A stretch of DNA of 64,000 nucleotides, from positions 21,051,934-21,115,933 of the forward strand of contig NC_045138.2 of assembly GCF_008831285.2 (NCBI RefSeq). Reading direction: 5' to 3'. This document shows positions 48,781 to 59,741 of the stretch, in pieces (the stretch's first letter is position 1; each line of letters starts with the position of its first letter). The translations under genes and the position numbers were made by a program. Source of the stretch: Nymphaea colorata (Eukaryota > Streptophyta > Magnoliopsida > Nymphaeales > Nymphaeaceae). The notes below the pieces were generated by a model. The model saw only the letters and a list, made by a program, of their open reading frames with translations, did no database searches and was not told the DNA's origin.

Positions 48781-51654
48781 TAACTCGAGTTGTTAAACTT
48801 GTCACCAAACACTACCAGTATAAGGGAGAAGGTTTTGATGCAATCACATCTTTTTGTCTTTCCATGGGAGTGGATATCTGTTATTTTATAATTTTATAAG
48901 GAATAAAAAAAAGGAAGAGAGTTATTGTAAAAGAGCCATGGCTCTTGGTGGAAACAATATATATATATATATATATATCTTATATTAATGTTGTGTTCTT
49001 AGACCACATGTTCCTGTACCACGCATTAAGGACATAATGTACCACTTGTAATAAATATTGGGTGATTATGTCAAGCGTTTAGTTTCTGAATCTAAGAACA
49101 ATATCTATAATCACACCACATTTTCCAAAACAAAAATATGGGGTTTTAAGAACTTAATGTCGCATTTGATTCCGATGGATCTAAAGTCCTCGGTGATCTA
49201 TGGTCTTGAGGTCCAAAATTGGATATCAAATCCACTTTTTTTTCATGTAGAGTGGATTTGAGATCCACGTTGGTGGTGGATGCTGAAATCCGGAGTTTGC
49301 ATGGATTTCAGATCTCTTTGGATCTGAGATCTAGTGGGTAATCGGACGCAGCCTATGTGTTTTAGGGGTATGTATTCCAAGAACACAATGTTCTTCTTCT
49401 TATCAAACACTCTCGTGGACGGTCAAGCAAAATGCAACTTTCATCCTGAAATTTTTGAAGCTAGAATAACACTAGAAGGTCGGTCAAGCAATTAATTTGT
49501 TGGAAGCCCCATGGAAGTTGTGATAAACATGGTAATTGACAAAGTTGTTTTTTCTTGAATTAGAAAATAAAAAATTAATAAAAAATTGGTGAAAATAAAA
49601 TAAATCAGAAAATAATAAGAAAACAGGAAAAAAAGCGATAAAAAGAATGTTTTAATAGTGGCAAAATGATGAAAAATAATTTATAAGTTTAAGTTCAAAC
49701 TTGAATAAATGACAATATTAACATTTTAAAAAAATAAAAAAAAACTAGAAAATAAGAAGAAAAAGCACAATAAAGATATTTGGGCTTTTTTCAAAATATC
49801 ACACTTTTTTATTTTTCTTGTTTTCTTATTAGTATCACAATATCTGTGATAGTAATGCCAACAAGTGCCATTCCAATTATAAATTGAAACTCCTGCAGAA
49901 ACTGAGGCAAAAAAGCATGATCCCATCAATTTTGGCTTAAGATTGAAGAACTTCTTAGTCCGGCATAGAGCGGTCCAACTATTTTTTTCTTCTAAATTTT
50001 GTACACTACAGTCAAACAACATCCAAATATTTTTTTTTTCAACTCTCTAAACCCCCCTTTTAATAACTTCATATTCAAAGAAATAAATAATAATAATTCT
50101 TTTTCCAAATCTTACTGGGGAGTCTACAAAAAGTTTTTTACAAACTTTAAAAAGGAGGAAAAGGAACTCCTAACTTCTTTTTTAACCCACTTGGCATGAT
50201 ATTTTAGCATTATCTATAAACAGAAACCCGCTTAACCCATATATCTTAGCCCTTAATCTCATAATTCCACTAATCACTATTTCATATCCTCCTTGAATTT
50301 TGTCAAAAATAAGGCGAAAAATGTTATTTTTTTGAATTTTTTTATTTTATTTTTTAAGTACCCTCCTTCACATTTCCAAAAGAAAACTTAAAATTAAAGA
50401 AATAAGATGGTGGATTCAAAAGCTCCAATCCATGTATATAATTAGGGAACTGAGAACAGGGCGCGTGACTTCTCAAATTATATGCAAAAGGTTTATAGCC
50501 CACAAAGGTAGGGCATCTACTTCTCAATTCCTCATAACTTGATAAGAGCTAGATATCCTAAAGCTGCTAAAATCCCTCTTCCTTTCCTTTTATTAGGTTC
50601 AGGGCTCCTTTAAGACTTAAGTGGATAGTAATGCACCTGTCAACTAAAATGTCGTGCACCAATTGTTTGCATTTCAGAAAAATAATACCCACAAAAATCG
50701 AATTAATGGCTCAACTTTAACTGCTGTGACAATCCAACCAGCCCGCAGCTCGAAGTTACCAATGTGATAAGGGTTGGCCAAGCATTTTCACAAACACACT
50801 AATTTTTGTCTTCGAGAAGAAGCAAAGCGAAGAAGGGATCAGTTCTTTCAGATAATCAAGCATGACCTTGACTAGGAACACCAATTTATATACACATACA
50901 TACACACACACACACACACTGGCATTCTCGCTCTCAAACACGCTTGTCACAAACAGATGAAGATATATATATATATATATATAAAAGTTCCCACTTTTCT
51001 TCCATCTGATCACAATAGTGAATCAAGTATGGAGCTTGGACGCAGAAGTAGGTCCGGTTTTCCAAGACTTGGGTTCAGTTGGGGTGGTAATTAACAAACT
51101 GATCAGCGAATTCATTGTGCTTGTATTGGGCTCGGCTCCAATAGATCCAGCCGATCCAGCTTGATTTGAGCCAGCTAGTGGGAGATTGTAATTTATAATG
51201 AGCTCCAGGATTCCTTGTGTTACATATTTTGTTCCCTCTCTTTTTTTTAAAGGAAGGGTCAAGCATCTTTAAAATACAATATGAACCACTTCTCATAGGG
51301 ACTATTTTTAGCTATTTTTCAAATATGTTTTATTTCGGGTGAAAAGGAGATTAATCCCACCGCTCGACCTTTCACAACACCGCGGGTTAATGTCATGAGA
51401 GATCGAAACAGAACCGGGTTGATGTCATGAGAGATCGAAACGAAGACTGGCCACCTACCAACCCCTGCCGTGGCCGTTGCACAATTCTCCTTTTCTCAAA
51501 AATTACATCAATGTGTTTTTTCCAATAAAAATAGTTGCAAAAATATGGTACCCATATTAAAAAAAAATGCTTTTACCGTCTCCTTCTTGTTTTGGCTGAT
51601 ATTGTAGCCTCTTTGTCGAATGATAAGTTTTGATGAAACGAGCAAAGGCCTAAT
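48781..51654. other. Intergenic stretch with worn MITE pieces
   Basis: No gene was recognised. A block rich in GGATCTGAGATC/GATCCA words at about 49158-49354, with CGCATTTGATT and an inverted GCGTCCGATTACC at its ends, is a likely old MITE. Poly-A/T-rich sequence covers 49550-49800, and (CA)n and (TA)n runs lie near 50890-50985. Confidence 0.4.
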
Positions 51655-51890
51655 TAGACCTGGGCATCGGGCTGGCCTGATGTCCGAAACCCGAGTTCCT
51701 GTCCAATGCTCGAAACTCGAGCTCGGGCTTGGGCTTGATGCCTAAACCTGAGCTTGGGCCCGACCTGGTTACAATAAAAAATATTTTTAAAATATCAAAT
51801 AAAATTTTTAAATATAAAATACATAATATATATTATTAATAAAATAAAAATAATCTTTAAATTTATGGGGCCCAGTCGGCCCTAACTCTA
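51655..51890. mobile_element. hAT-like MITE (GGGCATCGGGCTGG family)
   Basis: 236 bp starting TAGACCTGGGCATCGGGCTGG-like sequence and ending GGCCCTAACTCTA. Flanks GGCCTAAT (51647-51654) and GGATTAAT (51891-51898) match at six of eight bases. Related to 4576-4852 and to the ends of 53479-54333. Confidence 0.5.
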
Positions 51891-53470
51891 GGATTAATGC
51901 TACTTTGATCAATTCAATTGCTATATAGTTGTAGTGTATTAGATCAGCTGCTTGCTGTGTTGTGATGTAAATGGTTCATATTGGTGTGTTATCACCACAA
52001 ATTGTTTAAGCTTAAATGTGATTGCAGTAATTTCAATTATTTTTACAGTAATTCAATTATGATTTCAGTCCGACCTTATTTAGCACCGCGCGTGCGCATG
52101 CAAACCTCAATTTTGCTTTTAGTCCAAACTTTGTGTCGAAATTTTTTTAAAAATATTTTTTTAAATCCATAACACTCATCTAACCCTTGATCTGAGCCTT
52201 AGGCATCAATTGGAACACGTTCTCGACCAAGTGAACCCAATCCAGGTCTACAACGTGTCCAAAACCTTTCAAATTAAAACTGAAGCCATTTAACAAAAGG
52301 AAAACATTTTACCCTTTAAAAAATATGCATTTAAAAAAATAAAAATTAAATTCTTTTAAGTGGACCCAAGGGGGCCAAGGCGCCCGAAACCCCCTTCATG
52401 GCCCAAAAATGAGCCAATAGAGGGGAGATGTGCCCTCGCCATGCATCTGGCTGAGCAGTGCATGGCTCTCTGGCCTAGGGGCGCGGACGCCCTAGTGCTA
52501 TCGTAATATGTGTTGCTTCACATGATCGAGAAAACACTTGGAATTCACATGAAAATCTTATTACATTAAAAAAAATAATAATTTTTGAGTTTTGACTCCA
52601 AAATTTCATATACATACCCTTAAAATATTCTCTCATGGGTATAAGCTAACCCTTGGAAAACTTCTAGAGTTCTTTTATTTGAGATTTTGTAAGTTCTTCT
52701 CTTACTTCTCCCGAATTCTCTTCTTCTTCGAGAGCAAGTTTTTTTTTTCAACTTATTCGAAGCAGATTGAAACCTTTTGGAGAGATATCCTCATCACTTT
52801 GGGCGCTCACTTGGAGCACATTGGAATCATTTTCTAACTGGTTTATTTAGAAGTATGTAGTCAAATACCTCAATCATCTTTTATTTTCTTTCTCCCTTCT
52901 TCATCTCTCCATGGCAATATAAGGTAGTTCTAGAATCTCCTCTATGGAATCAAGAGCTGTTCTTAAGTGCACCAGAAGCATGATCAAAGTGAAATAAAAC
53001 TTCTTTTTTCTTTCTAAGATTGATATGCATTCATTTCTTTGCTTATTAAATGTGTGCATTATTTATCCTTGAAATAATGTCTATGCATAGTTGATTGATT
53101 TAACAATTAATATGTGCATAATCAGTAACAACAAATGTTTAAGTTGGGATTTCTTTGTTATTATGTTGATTTTAAAGGTTTTATCCAACCCGGAAAAACC
53201 CTTAGGAATGCATACATGTTAAAATGCATCTTCATGATATTCTTACATTTAACATTTCTCTTAATCACCTGATTAAAGATCCCAGTATAGTTTTGTTACA
53301 TTATTAACTTTTTATTTTATGTATGTTTGTTTTTCTCCCATAGTGGGAGAAATAAGTTCTTTTGATAGATGAAATAATTATTTTTTTTCTAAAGTCCAAA
53401 TGCTTCAAATTATCTATTGATTTTAACTTTTTACACACACATATGTGCATGAACCCTCTCTCTCACTCAC
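51891..53470. other. Intergenic stretch, nothing recognised
   Basis: About 1.6 kb of mostly AT-rich DNA with a GC-richer patch at 52360-52500 that I could not assign. Confidence 0.4.
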
Positions 53471-53579
53471 TCTTTTGATAAGGCTGGGCGTCGGGCCGGG
53501 CCGGGCCGGGTTTGGGCCGGGAAAATCTCGGCCCGGGCCCAACAGGCCGGCCCAGCAGCAGGCCCGATCGGCCTGACTA

Positions 53580-53725
53580 CCTCCCCGCTTCCCCCCTTCC
53601 CGTCTCCCTCCCCCTTCCCCTTCCCCTTCCCGTCTCCCTCCCCCGTCCCCTTCCCCCCTTCTGGTCTCCCTCCCCCTTCCCGTTCCCTCCTTCCCGTCTA
53701 CCTCCTTCCCGTCTCCCTCCCGCCA
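53580..53725. repeat. Pyrimidine-rich minisatellite inside the hAT element
   Basis: Irregular copies of CTTCCCGTCTCCCTCCC, varying by CCCTTCC insertions, adjoining the PAL fragment. Likely grew after capture. Confidence 0.8.
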
Positions 53726-53980
53726 GTACGTACTCCATGAGCGCCGCCGCCTCTATCTGACCAGGGTGGTGCTTCAGCCGGTGCGTCAGCGGGTCGGCGA
53801 ACTCCGGCTTCCCCTGATCACCTCGCAGAACATGGCGGACAGCAGCTCCGCCAGCACCGCTACCACGTTCGCGTCGTAGCACACCAGGCACGCCATCGCC
53901 GCCCCTATGGACGTGCCACTGACGATGGCCAACCCTTCCTTGGGCTGCAGCTCGAACCTCTCCTCCACTGGGTCACCGGA
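53721..53980 (-). pseudogene. PAL: Captured phenylalanine ammonia-lyase fragment
   Basis: PAL converts phenylalanine to cinnamate at the entry to phenylpropanoids. The fragment reads [20 protein letters not shown], then [18 protein letters not shown]. After a one-base deletion near 53817 it continues in another frame as [19 protein letters not shown] and [12 protein letters not shown]. These are collinear PAL segments of about 85 residues in all. The catalytic Ala-Ser-Gly region is not included. It breaks into a CCCTCC-rich minisatellite at the 3' side. It cannot encode an enzyme. Confidence 0.85.
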
Positions 53981-54374
53981 TGCCGTGACAATCGCGACGA
54001 AGCCGGGCTGGGAGATGGGAGGGGGAGGCCGGAGGGAAGGGGAAGTCCGGCGGTGGCTCCTGCGCCCCATCTCCCTCTTTCTCCTCCTCTCCGCTCCCTG
54101 CTGAAGTCCGGCGGTGGCTCCTATGCTCCGAGAGGGGGAGTCAGGCCATCGGGCATTGGCACGCCAAACGAGCCGAGCTGGGCCTCATTTTGGGTGGACC
54201 GGCTCGGCTCGACCCGGCTCGGCCCGGCAATATTACGGGCCGGGCTCGGGCCCGGGCTTCAGGCCTGACGGGCCGACCCGAGCCGAGGAAAACCTGGCCG
54301 GGCCGGGCCGGCCCGGCCTGATACCCACCCCTATCTTTTGATTTACATATCTTCTGTTATAAGTTTTCGCATAT

Positions 54375-54376
<2 letters not shown>

Positions 54377-54447
<71 letters not shown>
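54377..54447. repeat. (AC)n then (AT)n microsatellite
   Basis: About 17 AC units followed by about 18 AT units, just right of the PAL-bearing element. Confidence 0.95.
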
Positions 54448-54448
<1 letters not shown>

Positions 54449-54895
54449 TTTTGTTAAAATATTGTTTTCTTTTTAACATCACTTTTTTTCTCTTGGTTTA
54501 AAATCATTTTTACTCTTCGTTTTTCTTTTATTTATCCAAATATTTCCTTTCTAAGACCTCAAATTTTAATTTTAATTTTTCAACTTTATTAAGACAAAAA
54601 ATAAAATAGTGACCCAATGTTAGAATCATGTTGTTGGTTTACAATTTCATTCTAATTTCAAAACTTTTTTTTTAATTACACGAATATTTAAATAAAATGA
54701 TAAAAAATATGTAAATAAGTGTAAAAAATTTAAGTGTATATGTAATATGATAATAGGAATACTCTTAGAGGTATGTTACGATAGAAATGAACGATTTCTT
54801 TCAATCATATATAATCAATGCATACACATTCACTTCACAAATCATCAAAAGCACTTCTTTAAGTGAATTTAAGATAGAGCTCTAGATATAAAAAA

Positions 54896-55085
54896 CAATC
54901 TTTATAAATATCATTTGAAATTTTTTGAAAATTAGTGTGAGTATTTTTGAAGATTTTTTTTACAATTAATTTAGTGTTTCCTTAGTTCAAGATCCTAAGG
55001 AAACACTAAATTGATTCTAAAAAAAATCTTTAAAAATATTCAGACTAATTTTTAAAAATTTTTAAATGATATTCATAAAGATTTC
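54896..55085. repeat. 190-bp near-perfect hairpin with a 9-nt loop
   Basis: The left arm (about 54896-54985) and right arm (about 54995-55085) are inverse copies, perfect over the last 18 bp before the loop (AATTTAGTGTTTCCTTAG) and more than 80 percent matched overall by eye. The loop is TTCAAGATC. No ORF or recognised terminal motif lies outside the stem. It is either a foldback MITE or a young small-RNA hairpin. Confidence 0.85.
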
Positions 55086-56134
55086 TTGATTTGACAGCCT
55101 CTCAAAATGGCTTGACTACTCATCTTGAAAATATTAAGGATAGAGGTTGTTCCGTATCCGTCTAAAACTAAGTATCTAATCTCTAATAAAGATAGTGGCA
55201 CTACCCCTAGCTTTACTTCAAGTATATCATATCTACTAGTTTTATTGCCTTTCATTAACCATGATTGTTAGGTCCATTTAAGTATTAATAATTATCAAAT
55301 AAGTACATATTCATTTTTTTAAACGGCAATTTAAATTTAGTGCTCTCTAACTTTAACTAAAATACCAAGTAAATTGTCTTTTTGTCTATGTAAAAGTGTT
55401 GAACACTTTGAATTTCTTAAGAAAATACCTTATGAGGAATAAAACAACCACATGACAAGACTCTCACCTAGGGATTTGGCCCCAATTAGATTTTATATAA
55501 TTCAAAAAGTTACATGTAAAATTTATAAATTTAGTTTAATTTATATAAAAATTTTTAAAAATTATATTTCGGCCCCTAGGAAGAAAAGTTCGTGGCTCCG
55601 CTCGCCTGGAGTTCATGTTGAAGTAGTTGTGTATAATTTTGAGCTGGAAGAACTGCTATCATGTTATTTTTATCGCAATCCAATGAGCTGTTACTCTCAT
55701 ATCAAAGATTGTGAGAGATTTTTAAGAGCTTACTAGAAAGATTTGGGCAACAGCCAGAAAGTGGATTGAGATTGAACAAAGCGTAATGCACAATTTTATT
55801 TTATTTTACTAATATTTAATTTCTTCAAGCATAAAGGGGACTTTATAATTTAAGACGCTCTTAAGCATTGACTTTTGAGCCTAAAAATACCAACTAAAAA
55901 AGATTTTTAGATTTACTATTTGGTTCTTAATTGTAGAACTCAGGTTGGATGCAGCTATTTAGCCAAATGACGCTATTACGCATGAGGTAAGAGCATGTAC
56001 TGCGAGTATATACCATTTTTTAACGGAGATTTTTATTGAGGGCTTAACTTTTTGTCTACACTTCAGAAAAAGTCCTCAAGTTTCTGATTTTCTTGACAGT
56101 CCTTTATGTTTCACTGATAATTATTAAATAAGTG
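55086..56134. other. Intergenic stretch, nothing recognised
   Basis: About 1 kb of AT-rich DNA. A block near 55460-55620 ending TTCGGCCCCTAGGAAG and GGCTCCGCTCGCC looks like worn repeat sequence. Confidence 0.4.
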
Positions 56135-56142
56135 CTCGCTTT

Positions 56143-56533
56143 TAGGGCCGCATAAGAGCTGTTTTTCACAGAAAACTCGAGATAAACTTTGACTTGAACT
56201 CGAGTTGAGCTCCATACAATAAGCTCGTGCTCGACTCAATGGTATAATGTCGAGGTTGAACTCGATTCGTTTAACTCATTTAACTCGTTTTTTCTTAAGC
56301 ATGTCGTGTTTCTTTAACTCGTTTCCAGTTTGACTATTTTCTCTTTATAATTCAACATCTATTGTGTAGTGTAGAGAAATCGAGTTTAAGTGAGTCGAGT
56401 TCTTATAACTCGAACTTGACCCGTTTAACATTTCAAGCATACATTGGAACTCGATCTTGAACGAGTAGAGCTCAAGTAGAATTTAGAAGGGTGAATTCGA
56501 GCTCGAGCTGACTCGACTTGCTGTGCAACCTTA
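56143..56533. mobile_element. Non-autonomous hAT MITE, CTCGAG-rich family
   Basis: 391 bp. The left end TAGGGCCGCATAAG is worn; the reverse complement of the right end is TAAGGTTGCACAGCAAGTCG. Flanks CTCGCTTT (56135-56142) and CTCACTTT (56534-56541) differ at one base. Fourth copy of the 7875/12684/14534 family. Confidence 0.7.
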
Positions 56534-56578
56534 CTCACTTTGATCATTTTGGTTAAAAAATGTGCAGTGAGAGAGCTA

Positions 56579-56580
<2 letters not shown>

Positions 56581-56662
<82 letters not shown>
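56581..56662. repeat. Long (TA)n tract, about 40 units
   Basis: Uninterrupted TA repeats ending in a short TG run. Confidence 0.95.
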
Positions 56663-56670
<8 letters not shown>

Positions 56671-58300
56671 ATGTTAATTTCTCAAAAAATTTAAGAGCAA
56701 TTCTGTTATTTTAGATATTAAAAAGAATTCAAAAGTCAATATAAATTTAAAGATTCAAAAATCGATGAGGGGGTGCACCTAGACACCAAGTCCTCAAATA
56801 ATGCTATCTTTTTCCTTGACCAGAGGTTGAGTAAGCAAGTGCTTTTCTTCCCCATCCCCATGAAAACATATCAACAAGTGGGTTCCATCAGCACATTATT
56901 TTGTTGTTATTGGATAGGAGGATGCTGGGATACTCTGTCCTCAGGGCGTGTTCCTTAGACTAAGGATCTCAAATCCTTCGGGATCTTAAATCCATAGATT
57001 TTATGTCCCACCTCTCCCATTCGATCCCAAATCAGAGGTTTTTAAAGGGAAATATAAATTTAAGATCCATGTTTTTCAATCATATGGAGATTCGCTGTTC
57101 GTTTAAACAGTGGATGAATCACAGGGGATCTCGGATCCATGGGCAAGCAAACACCAACAAGAGTAGTGTTAGTGTTTGCATCTTCTGCTACTGTTGCAGC
57201 TAGGATTGTTCATGCAGGTGGTGAGAGAAGACAAGTGGTTAAGACATGGTTCCTGTGATTTTGGCTGTCATTTCCATTTAGGAGAAGAAAAATAGAAGTT
57301 TTTTCTAATCTATTCCTGAATTATAGGCAATTGATGAATTAAGGCCTGCCTTACTGCTATTGACAAATCGAGTCTTCCCTTTCTTATATTTTTAGAATTA
57401 ACTAATATCAACTAAAGCTAGTTTTTTTTAAAAAAATAAAAGTATGGCAACATATAACTATATATATAAAAGCCTGAGCTCAATTTTTACATACGGCTCG
57501 TTTTCTAAACAGAAAAACTTACTGAATATTTCTAGGTAAAATTTAGTACCATAGTTTTATCATAATATCGAAGTCCATGGGTGGCATATGTGTCTTGGTG
57601 AATATACATAAAACATAGCTGTGTATACATATATTTAAAATACCAAATTTGGAAAACAAAAAAAAATATTGAGATCTTATTCATGAAAGAAATAAAAAAT
57701 CAGAAGTTTTAAGTTTTCTTGAGTTATAAATTCTGTTTTATAGACTAAATAGTTGGACAATATTTATATAATAAAGCTTTTGAAAATATCGTCAAAACAC
57801 CGGGCATCCCAAACTTAAATTAAAAATTATCTTAAAACTGTAAAAACGAACATGGAAAAAGAAGTTCAAAGTGTCAATTGCTTATAAATCGGGGACGGAT
57901 AAAAAAATAACGCTGTTTTCTTGGGGCCTCCCTGGTTTTTTATCGCCGGGAAAAACTGACGTATCTGTGAACGTTATTTTTATGTTAAAGAATTGGGGGA
58001 TGACGTTGGCGCGTGCGTAAGCGAAGCTCCCCCTTGCAGGAATCGTTGACCTTCCGATCCCTTCATTTGGCCGCTGCGAGTTAGAAAGGGACGGAGGAAA
58101 CCGGTCCGAGTCGCGCGCGACCGAACCCACTGTGCGGGGTTGGCTCAGGCACGAGGCCGAGCCCCAGTCCGAGACAGCACTGGGAGGTCTCGCCCCCACC
58201 CGACTCATTCCTAGGGCACGATCGCAGCGGTACGTTTCCCGATCGGACGGCCGATTCGGCGGGCTCATCAAGGAGTATATGAGGGCCGGGCTCAGGCAAC
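56663..58300. other. Upstream region of the SHM gene
   Basis: AT-rich to about 57880, with a block of GGATCT/GATCCA words at 56960-57140 like the 49158 MITE. It then becomes GC-rich toward the SHM gene, probably promoter and leader. Short ORFs on both strands at 57882-58520 are compositional and unassigned. Confidence 0.4.
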
Positions 58301-58691
58301 CGTTTGGTTGGCATTCTACAGCCATCTCCGCCGCGCGTCGCCATTCGCCGGCGTCGGATTCCTCCACCCAGAAGCCCTTTCACCCTCCAGTCTCCGGGAC
58401 CGAAGAGGGCCTCGACACTCGACGCCACCTACTCTTCTTTTATCCTCTTTGCCATTCTCGCTCTCCCTTTCTTTAGGGTTCTGAAGTTTCATGGAGACGG
58501 CCAACGCCTCCTTCCGTGAATTTCGCTGCCGGTGTTGCCGTTTCCTCCGCTGCTATTGTTGCTGCTACTGCTGTCCGTCTGATTGAAGCCTCGGAGGCGC
58601 GGGAAAGAAAGGAAGGAGGAGAGGGGTCGAGGGGAGTAGTAAGAACTTCATCTTTGGTGTTTGTTTAGGGTTTGAAATTTAGGAGTTTGCG

Positions 58692-59741
58692 ATGGATCTG
58701 TCGGAATCGCAGTCGAGTCTGTCGCTGGGGTTCCGGCAGCTGAGCCCGCCGCCTCGGACGCCGATCACAGACGACTCGATATCGCTGCAGCTCGATTCTG
58801 GATTCAGCGACTGCGGAAATGCCCGGCGGATTCCCCTTCAGCTGCTCGACCAGCCCGAGCACACGGAGAGTAGGGCCGACTCCAACCAGGACCGGGACAA
58901 GGAGGAGTTTAGCATCCTCGGGTACACCATGCGCCTGAAGCGCCGGAAGGAGGCGGAGCCGTCTCCCCCTCGTCCGCCGGTTCCAGCGTTCTTGCGGCCG
59001 GATTCGGGGTGCTCGAGCTCCGCGTCGACGAGCAAGCAGGGGATGGTGCAGATGGAGGCGAGGCGGGCAGCTGTGAGGGCGTGGGCTAACCAGCCGCTCT
59101 CGGCTGCCGACGCCGACGTCTGGGAGATCATGGAGAAGGAGAAGGAGCGACAGTTCAGGGGTATTGAGCTAATCGCGTCGGAGAATTTCGTGTGCAGGGG
59201 CGTGCTCGAGGCTCTTGGGAGCCACCTGACCAACAAGTACTCGGAAGGATTGCCTGGGGCGAGATACTACATAGGCAACCAATACATCGATCAGATCGAA
59301 TTGCTTTGCCAGAAGCGGGCGCTGGCAGCTTTTCATCTCGATCCTGAGAAGTGGGGAGTGAACGTGCAACCGTACTCCTGCACCTCGGCTAATTTCGCCG
59401 TTTACACGGGCCTTCTTCTTCCCAAGGATCGGATTATGGGCCTGGATTCACCGTCTGGTGGGCATCTGAGTCATGGCTATTATACGCCGAGTGGGAAGAA
59501 AGTTTCTGGTGCGTCAATCTTCTTCGAGAGCCTGCCGTATAAGGTGAACCTCCAGACGGGATATATCGACTACGAGAAATTGGAAGAGAAGGCGCTTGAC
59601 TTTCGGCCCAAGATATTAATATGTGGTGGAAGCTCATACCCACGAGAATGGGATTATTCACGTTTCCGGCAGATTGCTGATAAATGTGGAGCTGTATTAA
59701 TGTGCGACATGGCACAGATCGGTGGTCTTATAGCTGCCAAG
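58692..59741 (+). CDS. SHM7: SHM exon 1
   Basis: ATG 58692 ([14 protein letters not shown]) to GGLIAAK, donor GTATGA. GC-rich relative to exon 2. The start is the first ATG after an in-frame-stopped leader and matches the family N-terminus. Confidence 0.94.

Larger units (their letters stand above)
53479..54333. mobile_element. hAT-type element carrying a captured PAL gene fragment
   Basis: 855 bp, very GC-rich. Left end TAAGGCTGGGCGTCGGGCC; reverse complement of the right end TAGGGGTGGGTATCAGGCC. Both sides carry the perfect 8-bp duplication TCTTTTGA (53471-53478 and 54334-54341). Inside, between GGGCCGGGCC-rich subterminal repeats, lie a CTTCCCGTCTCC minisatellite and a minus-strand phenylalanine ammonia-lyase fragment. 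There is no transposase, so it is a Pack-type non-autonomous hAT element. Confidence 0.8.

Noticed and set aside
51023..51262. Minus ORF ending WKTGPTSASKLHT, considered as a small secreted peptide
   Set aside because: No signal peptide and no match to a known plant peptide motif; probably chance.
57882..58520. Several overlapping ORFs on both strands upstream of SHM
   Set aside because: GC-rich promoter/leader DNA opens all frames; none resembles a known protein.
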